This document shows, piece by piece, positions 53,754-62,075 of a DNA stretch of 64,000 nt. Origin of the DNA: DASWJZ01 sp963805325 (lineage in GTDB: Bacteria; Pseudomonadota; Alphaproteobacteria; Rhizobiales; Afifellaceae); assembly GCA_963805325.1 (NCBI GenBank), contig CAWDTS010000009.1, forward strand, positions 124,001-188,000, given 5' to 3'. Under the pieces are notes generated by a model. That model did not search any database. It saw only the letters and a list, made by a program, of their open reading frames with translations, and was not told the origin of the DNA. A program made the position numbers and the translations under genes. Position 1 is the stretch's first letter. Every line of letters begins with the position of its first letter.

Positions 53754-54722
53754 CTACGCCGCGAGTTCTTTGAGCGACCTCTTGATCGGCTCCGCCCATC
53801 CCGCTTTGCCCTGCGCGGACGCGTCGTCGATCGCATCCTTCCACGCCCAGGGATCGGACTCGGCAAGCGCCTCCATCAGCGACTTAGCCTGCATCAGGTC
53901 CTTCTGCCGCTTCACGTTCTCGGCGGCCCGCTTCTGCGCGACGATAAGCTTGTGCACACCATAGCGCGCCGGCGCCGGCACCCGGATCGGAGCGCCCGCA
54001 CCATGCAGCGCAACAGCCTGAACTGGATTTTCGATGAGCCAAGCGAGATGCTGCAGCGGTATTGCTCCAGCGCAGAGGTGCTTTAGCGGCATTGGATTTT
54101 TGTCATTGCGGCGCAGTTTCGGCGTCAGCAGATCGACGAGGAATCCGGACGCGCTTCTGAAGCGCGACGGAAGCGCCTTGCGATCCAGTCCGGGAAGCCC
54201 GGCAAACGTCTTGTCCGCCCTTTTCAGGATCGTATCGAGCGTCTCCTCACCGTCATCTCCTGCAAGCGCCAAAGAAGCCGTTGCCAGGTCGGCGTCTTGC
54301 GTCATCAACGCGGCCGAAGGGAGCACCGCGCCTACGAGCGGCGAATAGCATTGATACGCCGCTGTTCCGACAAGCACCGCCGTCTTGAACAGACCTGCGT
54401 CCGCCAACGCGTCGAGCACGCGGCCGAGTTCCGTGGTCGGGGCAGGTACGTCCTGTCCGCGCAGGATGCGGACAGTGTTTCGTCGCTCGGCGACGCGTTT
54501 CGCTTCGCTTCGCGCGGCGGCGGCCCGTTTCTGTACCTCCGGATCATCTGAGCGACCTAGGAAACGATCTCGTCGGCTTGTGCCAACCGTTGTCCTTACA
54601 TAGAGGTAGTCGATCCCCTTGGCGGTTTGCGTATACACGCTGCCCGCCTCAGCCGGCGCCGCGTGCGCCTGCTGGACGAGGTCGGCGTAGAGCGTCTGGA
54701 GCGTGAGGGGTATTTGCTTCAT
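53754..54722 (-). CDS. Nucleotidyltransferase-fold protein, GSU2403/NTP_transf_8-like (cargo gene)
   Basis: 322 residues, intact. An N-terminal region (residues 1-90) with YLYVRTTVGTSRRDRFLGRS and a basic helix precedes the nucleotidyltransferase core LFKTAVLVGTAAYQCYSPLV and LMTQDADLATAS (Asp143, Asp145 as metal ligands). A C-terminal helical region has RVPAPARYGVHKLIVAQKRA. Relatives are in the AbiEii/MenA-type nucleotidyltransferase superfamily, often linked to toxin or defence functions, but a partner gene is not visible here. It lies between the portal and protease genes of the GTA cluster, where no such gene belongs, and has its own operator-like upstream region and an unbroken frame. 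Confidence 0.78.
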   Translation of the reverse strand: MKQIPLTLQTLYADLVQQAHAAPAEAGSVYTQTAKGIDYLYVRTTVGTSRRDRFLGRSDDPEVQKRAAAARSEAKRVAERRNTVRILRGQDVPAPTTELGRVLDALADAGLFKTAVLVGTAAYQCYSPLVGAVLPSAALMTQDADLATASLALAGDDGEETLDTILKRADKTFAGLPGLDRKALPSRFRSASGFLVDLLTPKLRRNDKNPMPLKHLCAGAIPLQHLAWLIENPVQAVALHGAGAPIRVPAPARYGVHKLIVAQKRAAENVKRQKDLMQAKSLMEALAESDPWAWKDAIDDASAQGKAGWAEPIKRSLKELAA

Positions 54723-54726
54723 CTTT

Positions 54727-54801
54727 GAGTTATAGACGTACAGTGACGTTTCTGTCTATAACTTTGTTATAGACGCGCTCTGCTATTTACGTCTATAACT
54801 C
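54727..54801. promoter_or_regulatory. AT-rich operator cluster upstream of the nucleotidyltransferase
   Basis: Four copies of the half-site TTATAGAC in alternating orientation: 54729 (plus), 54754 (minus), 54766 (plus) and 54791 (minus). The inner pair forms the palindrome GTCTATAACTTTGTTATAGAC minus the last base (54754-54774); the outer pair GAGTTATAGACGT (54727-54739) and ACGTCTATAACTC (54789-54801) is perfect. It fills the gap between portal stop and cargo start. Confidence 0.75.
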
Positions 54802-54807
54802 TCGGCA

Positions 54808-56003
54808 TCACGCACCCTTCGCTCCATACCCTACCGCCTCTCTCTTCTCGTCCGGCGTCAGGAAGTCTGCCTCGTTGACGCGCCGCCAGAGCGCCTCGCG
54901 TTCGACGCTCAGCGCCTCCACCTGGTCGGCGTCGTAGGCCAGTCTCAGTCCCTCCCCCCATGCCGGCCCGAGCCAATTGCCGAGCGCCGCGGCGAAGCGG
55001 CCGACGAGCGGCAGCACCGTCTGCCGCCAGAAGGCAAGGTTCGCCTCGCGATAGTTCGCATAGGTGTTGTCGCCGGGAATGCCGAGCAGCATCGGCGGCA
55101 CGCCGAAGGCGAGCGCGATCTCGCGCGCCGCGCCGTGCTTCAGCTGCATGAAGTCCATGTCCTTCGGCGAGAGGCTCATCGTCTGCCAGGTCAACCCGCC
55201 TTCAAGCAGCAGCGGCCGCCCGGCATTCGTGCTGCCGGAGAAATTCGCCTGCAGCTCGTCGCGCAAGCCGCTCGAACTGCTCCTCCGAAAGGTTCGATCC
55301 GTTCTCGCTCTTATAGACGAGCGCGCCGGAGGGCCGCGCCGCGTTGTCGAGCAGCGCCTTGTTCCAGGCGTTCGCCGCGTTGTGCACGTCGAGCGACACC
55401 TGCGCCGCCTCGAGCGGCGGAAAGCCGTAATAGTCGTCGAGCGGATGGAATGCCGCGACATGCAGGATCGGGGCGACCTGCCCCTCGCCCTCCTGGTTGA
55501 AGCGCACGGTCCGTCCGTTCGCCGCATATTCGAAAGCCGCCGGCCAGCCGCTCGCGTCGGGCACCACGCTCATCCGGTCGGGGCGCAGCGCGTAGAGCTC
55601 GCGCACCGCGCCGTCCACGACCACGGCCTCGGCGTAAGCATTCCCCGCGACGAGCAGGTGCCCGTAAAGCGCCTCAAGGAGATCGGCGCCGCTTTGGTGC
55701 GCATTCGGCATCTTCAGAAGCGTAAGCAGCGGATGATCGTCGAGCTCCGCCGGCCCCTCATAGAGGAGCAGGGGAATCGAGGCCGCTGCACTCCGCCACC
55801 ATCCGCACAGCCCGGTAGACGACCGGGTTCTTCATGTAGCCGGCCCGCGCCAGCGCCGCGTAGGTGCGCGGCGTCCAGACCGGCCGGCCGGCGGAATGAA
55901 GAGCGATGATCGCGCCGGCCTTCGAGGCCTTATCCTCAGGCGCACTCGCGCCGGCGCCCGCCGCGCTTTGCCGCGCGGGGCCCTGTCTCAGCCATCGGAC
56001 CAT
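54808..56003 (-). pseudogene. GTA g3-like portal protein, two frameshifts
   Basis: ATG 56003. The start TPRTYAALARAGYMKNPVVY and RAVRMVAECSG leads by a frame change near 55780 into SIPLLLYEGPAELDDHPLLT, LLVAGNAYAEAVVVDGAVRE, VAPILHVAAFHPLDDYYGFP and ALVYKSENGSNLSEEQFERL, then near 55265 into RDELQANFSGSTNAGRPLLL, LSPKDMDFMQLKHGAAREIA and FGVPPMLLGIPGDNTYANYR. This is a complete HK97-type portal (about 398 residues) apart from the two indels. Confidence 0.85.
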
Positions 56004-56217
56004 GGAATCTCCTGCCCTCTCCGCTTTAGGGAGAGGCTTGCGGCGGCGCGCCGGCGCGTGTCGCCGCGCATGAAGTCAGAAATTAGTGCCGCTCGGCACC
56101 TGGCGCATCGAGGCAAAAACCGGCCAGCTCGCAAAAACCCCGGATTTCTGCTACTTCGTGCGCGACTTTCCGTCACCCCTCATGCGCCGTTTGCATAGCA
56201 GCATCGCACTACCATAC

Positions 56218-56246
56218 TTGTTGCAGCGCAGCGAGGCGGCTATAGA
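56218..56246 (+). promoter_or_regulatory. Promoter of the first small RNA unit
   Basis: TTGTTG (56218-56223) and TATAGA (56241-56246) with 17-bp spacing, 6-7 bases before the first base of the 5' hairpin. This is the clearest sigma-70-type promoter of the three units. Confidence 0.65.
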
Positions 56247-56252
56247 TGGTTT

Positions 56253-56322
56253 GCCCTCATTGGGCGTTTCCTCCCTAGACTTAGGGCCGCACGGCACGCC
56301 GTTGCGGCTCTTTTTTCTTTCT
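56253..56322 (+). ncRNA. Anti-Shine-Dalgarno small RNA, unit 1
   Basis: 5' hairpin GCCC-TCATT-GGGC (56253-56265), single-stranded TTTCCTCCCTAGACTT (56267-56282), then a strong terminator hairpin opening GGGCCGCACGGC and closing GCCGTTGCGGCTC, followed by TTTTTTCTTT. The CCTCC core is complementary to ribosome-binding sites. It resembles the CCUCC-motif small RNAs of alphaproteobacteria (CcsR of Rhodobacter, cuckoo RNAs of Rhizobiales); family identity is inferred from design, not from a search. Confidence 0.75.
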
Positions 56323-56625
56323 GACGAGCGTCGGCGGCAGGCCCCGTGTGGACGGATATGAAGCGTCCTCGCCACCCTCGGCTCTGTCTCCGCCACCAGC
56401 CGGCGGATCAACCTGACGTTTCGCAGCCGCCGGACAGATAGCCGACTAAGGGGGCGAATCAGCCAAGCGCCGCTACCGGGGGTAAGCCCGTTGGCTGTGC
56501 ACAATTCTCCGCTGAAGCGCCTAAAACTGAGACGAAAATGTCACGTGCTCACGGATTGTGCACCTAAACGGAATGGTTTTCCGTTGCTACCCTTGTCCGC
56601 TGGCAATTGGAGTCCTACGTCGGGA

Positions 56626-56691
56626 TGCCCTCACAAGGGCGTTTCCTCCCTAGACTTGGGCCGCCGGCACCTGCCGCGCGGCCCTTCTTTC
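56626..56691 (+). ncRNA. Anti-Shine-Dalgarno small RNA, unit 2
   Basis: Hairpin GCCC-TCACAA-GGGC (56627-56640), then TTTCCTCCCTAGACTT identical to unit 1, then terminator stem GGGCCGC...GCGGCCC with inner CGGCA/TGCCG and TTCTTT. The probable promoter is weaker: TTGTCC at 56592-56597 and TACGTC at 56616-56621. Confidence 0.75.
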
Positions 56692-56788
56692 TACCCGCTC
56701 CACACGAACATCGTTCGGATTTTAGCGGCTTTCCCGGCCCGCATTTTCACGCAACTGACATATCGGCGGGTGCAGAACACCCTGAGAG

Positions 56789-56856
56789 TGCCATCTTGAA
56801 TGGCATTTCCTCCCTGGACTTGGGCCGCCGGTTACCTGCCGAGCGGCCCTTTTTTA
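56789..56856 (+). ncRNA. Anti-Shine-Dalgarno small RNA, unit 3
   Basis: Hairpin TGCCA-TCTTGAA-TGGCA (56789-56805), then TTTCCTCCCTGGACTT (one change), then GGGCCGC...GCGGCCC and TTTTTT. The 5' stem changed on both sides compared with units 1 and 2 (GCCC/GGGC to GCCA/TGGC), keeping the pairing, which supports a selected RNA structure. Confidence 0.75.
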
Positions 56857-57007
56857 TGCACCGGGCGCCGAGGCACGCGCGCCCATCTTGCGCGTCGCCC
56901 GTGCTCCACGGCACAAAGCGTTCGATGCCTCGCCCCTTCCATATCCCGCCAACTCTTTCCACGAACGACGGACGAGCCCCTGCCCAACGTAGCGGCATGC
57001 CCGCCAC

Positions 57008-57904
57008 GTGAGCACGCCCGCCTGGCTCTGGGCGGCCTTCACGCTTGCCGCCGCCACCGCGCAGACCTTTCGCAATGCCACGCAGCGCGGTCTCACAGGC
57101 CGGCTCGGCACCGCGGGCGCGACCCACATCCGCTTCCTCTTCGGCCTCCCCTTCGGACTTCTGGCGCTGGCGATCGTTGCGCTTGCCGTCGGCCACATGC
57201 CGACGCCGAACGCGGCGTCGCTCGCCTGGACCTCGGCCGGCGCCTTGAGCCAGATCGCGGCGACTGCGCTGATGCTCGCCGCGATGCAGGAGCGTTCCTT
57301 CGTCGTCACCATCGCCTACACGAAGACGGAGCCGGTGCAGGTCGCGGTCTTCGCCGTGGTCTTCCTCGGCGAGCATCTCACGCTCAGCCTCGCCGCGGCG
57401 GTGGTGATCGCCACTGCCGGCGTCGTCGTCCTGTCATGGCCATCGCGCGCGGGCCGTGAGCTCTTCTCATGGCGCCCAGCGCTTCTTGGCATCGCGTCGG
57501 GCGGCCTTTTCGCGCTCGCCGCGGTCGCGTTCCGCGGCGGCATCATGGCGCTCGGCACGCCCGCCTATCTTCCCGCCGCGACGCTCACGCTCGCGATCTC
57601 GCTCGGCGTTCAGACCGTGCTTCTCTCGACCTGGCTGATGATCCGCTCGCCCGCCGTGCTCACGGGCGTGCTCGCGGCCTGGAAGCCGTCATTGCCCGCC
57701 GGTTTCCTCGGCGCCTTCGCCTCCGAGATGTGGTTCCTTGCCTTCGCGCTTCAGAACCCTGCGCGCGTCCGCACGCTCGGCCTTGTCGAAATCCTGATCG
57801 CCGGCATGGTGTCGCGCCGGCTGTTTCAGCAGGCGCCCAGCCTTCGCGACATTTTCGGGATGATCCTGGTCATCCTCGGCATTGCACTTCTCTTCAACGG
57901 CTGA
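57008..57904 (+). CDS. EamA/DMT-family transporter
   Basis: 298 residues from GTG 57008. Ten hydrophobic segments in two EamA halves; IAYTKTEPVQVAVFAVVFLG at the end of the first half and LVEILIAGMVSRRLFQQAPS in the second are typical. Likely an inner-membrane exporter of small metabolites. It runs opposite to the GTA genes and ends 3 bp from the g2 stop, so it is a later addition or a sign of rearrangement. Substrate unknown. Confidence 0.88.
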   Translation: MSTPAWLWAAFTLAAATAQTFRNATQRGLTGRLGTAGATHIRFLFGLPFGLLALAIVALAVGHMPTPNAASLAWTSAGALSQIAATALMLAAMQERSFVVTIAYTKTEPVQVAVFAVVFLGEHLTLSLAAAVVIATAGVVVLSWPSRAGRELFSWRPALLGIASGGLFALAAVAFRGGIMALGTPAYLPAATLTLAISLGVQTVLLSTWLMIRSPAVLTGVLAAWKPSLPAGFLGAFASEMWFLAFALQNPARVRTLGLVEILIAGMVSRRLFQQAPSLRDIFGMILVILGIALLFNG

Positions 57905-57907
57905 GGC

Positions 57908-59235
57908 TCAAATCCCCCGCACCCGCGGCTTCCCTTCTTTCGTCAGCATGAGCGCGGAGAGCGCCCAGACCAGCGCGTCGAGCCGGTCCGGAGAGCGCCC
58001 GGAAGAAAGCCCGCCGAGCGCAAAGTCGCACATCTCGTCCTCGAGCGCCGGGAAGCGCCCCGACATGGCGCACGCGCCGCTGTTCGTAGAGCGCCGCCAC
58101 CGGCTCCGCCCGCAGATATTTTCCGCGGCTCGCGCGCACCGTCTCGACCGGCACGGTCTCGTCCGCCTGGCGGATCACCGCCTCGACCATCTCGCCGCCC
58201 TGGTTCACCTCCGCAACGATGCGGTCGGCCTCGAGCCGATGAAAAAGATCGACGGCACGCTTTGCCCAGCGCGCCGGCGAAAGCCGCTCCGCCGTCGCGT
58301 CGGCGAGCACGTAGGAAATTCCCTCCGGCCCCAGCCCCGCCGCGACGATGCCGCAAGCGTCGGAGCCTTCGCCCGACGATGCCGGCGGATCGACCGCGAC
58401 GACGATGCGTCTCAACTCCGGCGCAACCGGAACACGGCACGCCTCGATCTCGGCGCGATGCCAGAGCGCGTCGGTCCGCTCCTCGATCAGCTCCGCGTCC
58501 AGTTCCTGCCGTCCAAGCCGTGTGCCTTCGTAGCGCGCGACGATCTTGGTCATGAACGCCTTCGCAAGGTTCTGGCGATTGTCGAACGTGCGCGCCCGCG
58601 TCGTCACCGTATCGGGATCGGCGAGCAGCCGCTTCACCAGCGGGATCGGCCGCGGCGTCGTCGTCACCACCTGCTGCGGCCGCTCGCCGAGCCGCAGCCC
58701 GAACTGCAGCATGTCCCATGTCGCTTCCGCGTAGCGCCACTTCGCCAGCTCGTCGCACCATGCGATCTCGAATTGCGGTCCGCGCAGGCTCTGCGGATCT
58801 TCCGACGAGAAAGCGAGCGCCACTGCGCCGTTCGGCAGCTCCAGCCGCCGCTTCGATCCGATCCACGTGCGGCTGCGCGCCGCGCCCCAATCGAGGCTCA
58901 AGAGCCCGGAGGGACCGTTGACCATCACCTCGCGCACGTCGGCGATCGTCTCGCCGACAAGCGCGATCCGCTCGACCCGTGCGCCGCTGTCGCCCAGGCC
59001 CCCGAGCACCACGCGTCCTCACCCACTCGGCGCCGGCGCTTGTCTTTCCGGCGCCGCGCCCGCCGAGCATCAGCCATGTGGTCCAATCGCTCGTCGGGCG
59101 GAAGCTGGTCAGGCCGCGCCGCCGCTTGCGGAAGTCAGCGAGAAACGCCCGCTTCTCTTCCTTTGTCGTCTGCCTGATGTTCAGGAGCCTCGTCTCGTTC
59201 TCTGAGACGGGCAAGTCTTCGATCGATCTCGGCAT
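57908..59235 (-). pseudogene. GTA g2-like terminase large subunit, two frameshifts
   Basis: The proposed start is ATG 59235, overlapping the end of g1. Walker A is WLMLGGRGAGKTSAGAEWVR; after a frame change near 59010 it continues RVERIALVGETIADVREVMV, LRGPQFEIAWCDELAKWRYA (Walker B) and VTTTPRPIPLVKRLL, then the nuclease domain RRIVVAVDPPASSGEGSDAC and IVAEVNQGGEMVEAVIRQAD. A second change near 58070 leads to GRFPALEDEMCDFALGGLSS and WALSALMLTKEGKPRVRGI. About 442 residues when joined, normal for g2. It packages DNA into the particle. Confidence 0.85.
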
Positions 59236-59794
59236 CGAGCCACGCGGGGTCGTCGCGGAAGTCGGTGCCGGCATCGTGGTTCTTCTTCTCGCGGGCCTTT
59301 GCGGCCTTCTCGTTTCGCTCTCGATCGCATTCTGATCTCCTCGGCGCGGCAAAGCTCCGTCAGCGTCCGCGCGTTCGCCTCCGTCATGCCCTCCTCCGCG
59401 AGGCATTTTTCCAGCATGGCGACCCCGACGACGAGCAGCTTGTTGAGCTTCAGTTGAAGGGCGTCGGCTCCGGCCGGAATGCGGCGCGGCAGCTTTCCGG
59501 GTTGGGCGATCGGCGGGCGCGCCGTCCATCCTTCCGCGATCCGCCGCGAGGCGAGGTCGTGCCGTAGAGCCCGAAGCGCTTGTGGATCGCCGGGACGGTC
59601 TCGTTCGACAGCTCATAGAGCCCGCCGCACGTCCTCCCAATCGACGCCGGCCAGCCGCGCCGCGCGTTCCTCGTCGCCCGCGCCCGCGCAGCCGCGGCTC
59701 CTTCTCCGGCTGTGCGCCTCGCAGGAGAGCGCAGTCTCTCGTTTGCACGGCAAAGCTCCTCGGGCGAAGCCGGGTCCGCGTCCTCCATTGCCAT
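59135..59794 (-). pseudogene. GTA g1-like protein (terminase small-subunit position), heavily frameshifted
   Basis: ATG 59794 (MAMEDADPASPEELCRANER) leads through frame changes to RAARLAGVDWEDVRRAL, LYELSNETVPAIHKRFGLYG, LQLKLNKLLVVGVAMLEKCL and EEGMTEANARTLTELCRAEE, then HDAGTDFRDDPAWLDAEIDR and a stop at 59135. It carries an HTH-like N-terminus (W..V..LYE....V..I..RFG) typical of g1/terminase small subunits. At least four frame changes are needed. Its last 100 bases overlap g2. Confidence 0.7.
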
Positions 59795-59860
59795 GTCCTG
59801 GAATCAAACGGCGCCCGAAAGGGCGACCCGCGGCCGCAGTTCTTCGACCGTGCCGAAACC

Positions 59861-60003
59861 ATGCCAGAGCAGCGAACGAGCTCGAATACCTCAGGAACGA
59901 AGCGGCGCTCTTCAACGACGGAGACCTTGTGCTCCTCGGCTATCTGATCGACCAGGCCCTCACCGAGGCGCGCCTGCAATTGACGAAGACGCTCGATAGC
60001 TAA
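59861..60003 (+). CDS. Small hypothetical protein, probable frameshift after start
   Basis: ANELEYLRNEAALFNDGDLV and LLGYLIDQALTEARLQLTKT form a helical protein resembling short Rhizobiales proteins of unknown function (pattern YLR.EA...D..L.YLI..AL.EA). The nearest ATG (59861) is one base out of phase, so either the start is further upstream or a base is missing. Opposite strand to the GTA cluster. Confidence 0.45.
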
Positions 60004-60135
60004 GCGCGCGCGTCCGGCGGCGATGGCTTCCCGATTACGGCAAGACGAAAGCGCCGCACGCCGCCGTGACTTGAATCCTCGACCTTCGCCGTTAGTGTGC
60101 GCCGCGATCCATGCGAATTCTGCGGCGGGGGCGCT

Positions 60136-61002
60136 TTGCGCACAAATCTTCTTGTTTGTCTGGTCGCTCTCCTGCTTACCGCTTGCCAGTCGGGTGGCCG
60201 CGTGTCGATGGACGTGCCGTCGCTGACGCTCGCCGAGGCGCGCGCGCAGTCCGATCCTCGCTACGCCGGGATTGTCGTCGATGTCGGGACGGGCGACGTG
60301 CTTTACGCGGAGGACGCGGATTCGGTGCGCCATCCGGCCTCGCTCACCAAGCTGATGACGCTCTACATCCTCTTCGAGGAGATCGACGCCGGACGGCTGA
60401 AGCTCGACACGCCGCTCACCGTCTCGGCGCACGCGGCGCGCATGCCCGCCTCGAAGCTCGGGCTGAAGGCCGGGCAGAAGATCAGCGTCAAGGACGCGAT
60501 CCTTTCCATCTGCGTGCGCTCGGCGAACAATTCCGCCGTCGTCGTGGCGGAAGCGATAGCGGGCTCTGAATCCGCGTTCGCGGCGCGCATGAACCGCGAG
60601 GCGCGCGCGCTCGGTCTCTCAGCCACGCAGTTCGTGAACGCCACTGGCCTCCCCGACAAGCGTCAGATCACCAGCGCGCGCGACATGGCGGTCCTCGCTC
60701 GCGCTGTGCAGGTGGCATTCCCTCAGAACTACGGCTACTTCGGCACGAAGGGCTTCACCTACAAAGGCCACAGCCTCAAAAGCACCAATCAGCTCCTCGG
60801 CGCGCTTCCCGGCGTCGACGGCATGAAGACCGGCTACATCCGCATGTCGGGCTACAACCTCGTCGCCTCGGCGAAGCGCAACGGCAAGCGCATCATCGTC
60901 GTGGTGCTGGGCGAGAAGACCGGCACTGCGCGCAATGGACACGTCGCGGCGCTGATCGAGGAATTTCTGCCGGAAAAGACCGGGATGTTCGCGGCCCGCT
61001 GA
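60136..61002 (+). CDS. D-alanyl-D-alanine carboxypeptidase (DacA/PBP5-6 family)
   Basis: 288 residues from TTG 60136, chosen because it gives a clean lipoprotein signal (NLLVCLVALLLTACQSGG) and has GCGGGGG upstream; GTG 60097 is the alternative. Active-site motifs: HPASLTKLMTLYILF (Ser69, Lys72), SANNS (Ser129) and MKTGYI (Lys231). The C-terminal PBP5 beta-domain is missing, so this is a short S11-type peptidase. It trims pentapeptides of peptidoglycan in the periplasm. It runs opposite to the GTA cluster and the next genes. Confidence 0.92.
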   Translation: MRTNLLVCLVALLLTACQSGGRVSMDVPSLTLAEARAQSDPRYAGIVVDVGTGDVLYAEDADSVRHPASLTKLMTLYILFEEIDAGRLKLDTPLTVSAHAARMPASKLGLKAGQKISVKDAILSICVRSANNSAVVVAEAIAGSESAFAARMNREARALGLSATQFVNATGLPDKRQITSARDMAVLARAVQVAFPQNYGYFGTKGFTYKGHSLKSTNQLLGALPGVDGMKTGYIRMSGYNLVASAKRNGKRIIVVVLGEKTGTARNGHVAALIEEFLPEKTGMFAAR

Positions 61003-61016
61003 GGCGCGGCAAGATC

Positions 61017-61361
61017 CTAAGCGGCGATATTTTCGTCGACGGCCGCGGCCTGCATCGCCTCCATGGGGCGCTCTTCGCCGTCGCCCGTATCATCGGCGTA
61101 AGCGTCGTGATCGGCTTCGGCATGTTCCGCGTTAAGCCGCCACTGATCTTCTGCGCGCCAGCTCGTGCGGCTCGACATCTCCTCGCGCATCGCATGGAGC
61201 GCCGCGAGTTCCTCTGCGTGGCGGAGTGCATCCTCCGCCTCGCCCTTGGCGATCGCCAGCACGGACGCGAGCAGCGGCTCGCCGCGCGCAATGCTGGTCT
61301 CGTGCAGCCGTTCAAGGATGCCGATCATCGACGTCAGAAACTCGGAGCGTTGCGCTTCCAT
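61017..61361 (-). CDS. Acidic hypothetical protein with CtrA box upstream
   Basis: 114 residues from ATG 61361. The N-terminal half is helical (LTSMIGILERLHETSIARGE, LLASVLAIAKGEAEDALRHA); the C-terminal part is strongly acidic and alanine-rich (AEHAEADHDAYADDTGDGEE). No family is recognised. A perfect TTAA-N7-TTAAC site lies 54 bases upstream, suggesting cell-cycle or CtrA control. The frame extends 5' of the ATG without homology. Confidence 0.65.
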   Translation of the reverse strand: MEAQRSEFLTSMIGILERLHETSIARGEPLLASVLAIAKGEAEDALRHAEELAALHAMREEMSSRTSWRAEDQWRLNAEHAEADHDAYADDTGDGEERPMEAMQAAAVDENIAA

Positions 61362-61414
61362 CAGGCCACCCGAACCCCGCGATTCGCTTCTCCCTAGATT
61401 GCGCCGGAACGTGG

Positions 61415-61430
61415 TTAACCGACCGTTAAC
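61415..61430. promoter_or_regulatory. CtrA-type binding site
   Basis: TTAACCGACCGTTAAC matches the CtrA consensus TTAA-N7-TTAAC, and with the preceding G the same pattern reads on the other strand. It stands 54 bp upstream of the start at 61361. Confidence 0.65.
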
Positions 61431-61509
61431 GGCGCAGCCGCGCTGGTGTCCTTCGCGCGTCCTGTTCGAGAGGGTAGCTGATTCGGCGTGGCGGCGGGCC
61501 GCCGAGGCC

Positions 61510-61986
61510 CTAAGCGCCGGGCGGCCTCTTCTTGCGCGGAGTTTTTCCGGGCCACGCGACGATGCGGTTCTCAAGCTCGTCGGCAGGGAAGTCCTCTTCG
61601 CTCACCGTGCGCGCGCGCACCGAGATCCCCGCCTGGTGCACGCTTTCCCTGTCGCCGGAGACGAGCGGATGCCACCAATAGAGGTCGCGCCCCTCCGCCA
61701 CGAGGCGGTAGGCACAGGACGGCGGCAGCCAGGAGAGGCTTTGCACGCTTTCCGGCGTGAGCTGCACGCAGTCCGGCACCAGCGTCTGGCGCTTCTTGTA
61801 GTTCTTGCAGCGGCAGCTCTCGCCGTCGAGCAGCCGACAGGCGACGTCGGTCCACGAGATCTCCCCCGTGTCGATGTCTTCCAGCTTGTTGAGGCAGCAG
61901 CGGCCGCAGCCGTCGCAGAGCGATTCCCACTCCGCGCCGGTCATGTCCGCAAGCGATTTCCGCCGCCAGAAGGGGATGTCGTCCAT
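61510..61986 (-). CDS. YcgN-family cysteine-cluster protein (UPF0260)
   Basis: 158 residues from ATG 61986. The N-terminal ADMTGAEWESLCDGCGRCCL and later CRCKNYKKRQTLVPDCVQL provide the conserved cysteine cluster, and SLSWLPPSCAYRLVAEGRDL with YWWHPLVSGD completes the UPF0260 signature. It probably binds a metal or Fe-S centre; function is unknown. It shares its strand with the acidic protein gene downstream. Confidence 0.93.
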   Translation of the reverse strand: MDDIPFWRRKSLADMTGAEWESLCDGCGRCCLNKLEDIDTGEISWTDVACRLLDGESCRCKNYKKRQTLVPDCVQLTPESVQSLSWLPPSCAYRLVAEGRDLYWWHPLVSGDRESVHQAGISVRARTVSEEDFPADELENRIVAWPGKTPRKKRPPGA

Positions 61987-62075
61987 ACTTTACATATATA
62001 GCATTTCGGGGACGAACGCGCGTCCTACCGTCGCCCCCCTCCCGCGGGGAACCCTCGGAAAGCTCGCCCCGCCGC

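Larger units (their letters stand above)
56004..57007 (+). other. 1-kb non-coding interval holding three small RNA genes
   Basis: No open frame with family resemblance is found here; minus-strand frames are antisense to the hairpins. Besides the three RNA units it contains an inverted pair GTGCACAAT (56497-56505) / ATTGTGCAC (56555-56563). The interval interrupts the GTA cluster between g2 and g3. Confidence 0.7.

Noticed and set aside
56151..56504. 117-codon minus-strand open frame between portal and transporter
   Set aside because: Its end is antisense to small RNA unit 1 and its terminator, the protein is Arg-rich without structure, and the plus-strand hairpins with T-runs explain the region better.
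60040..60110. Possible tRNA-like T-arm sequence (GGTCGAGGATTC on the minus strand)
   Set aside because: No acceptor stem or anticodon arm could be paired around it.
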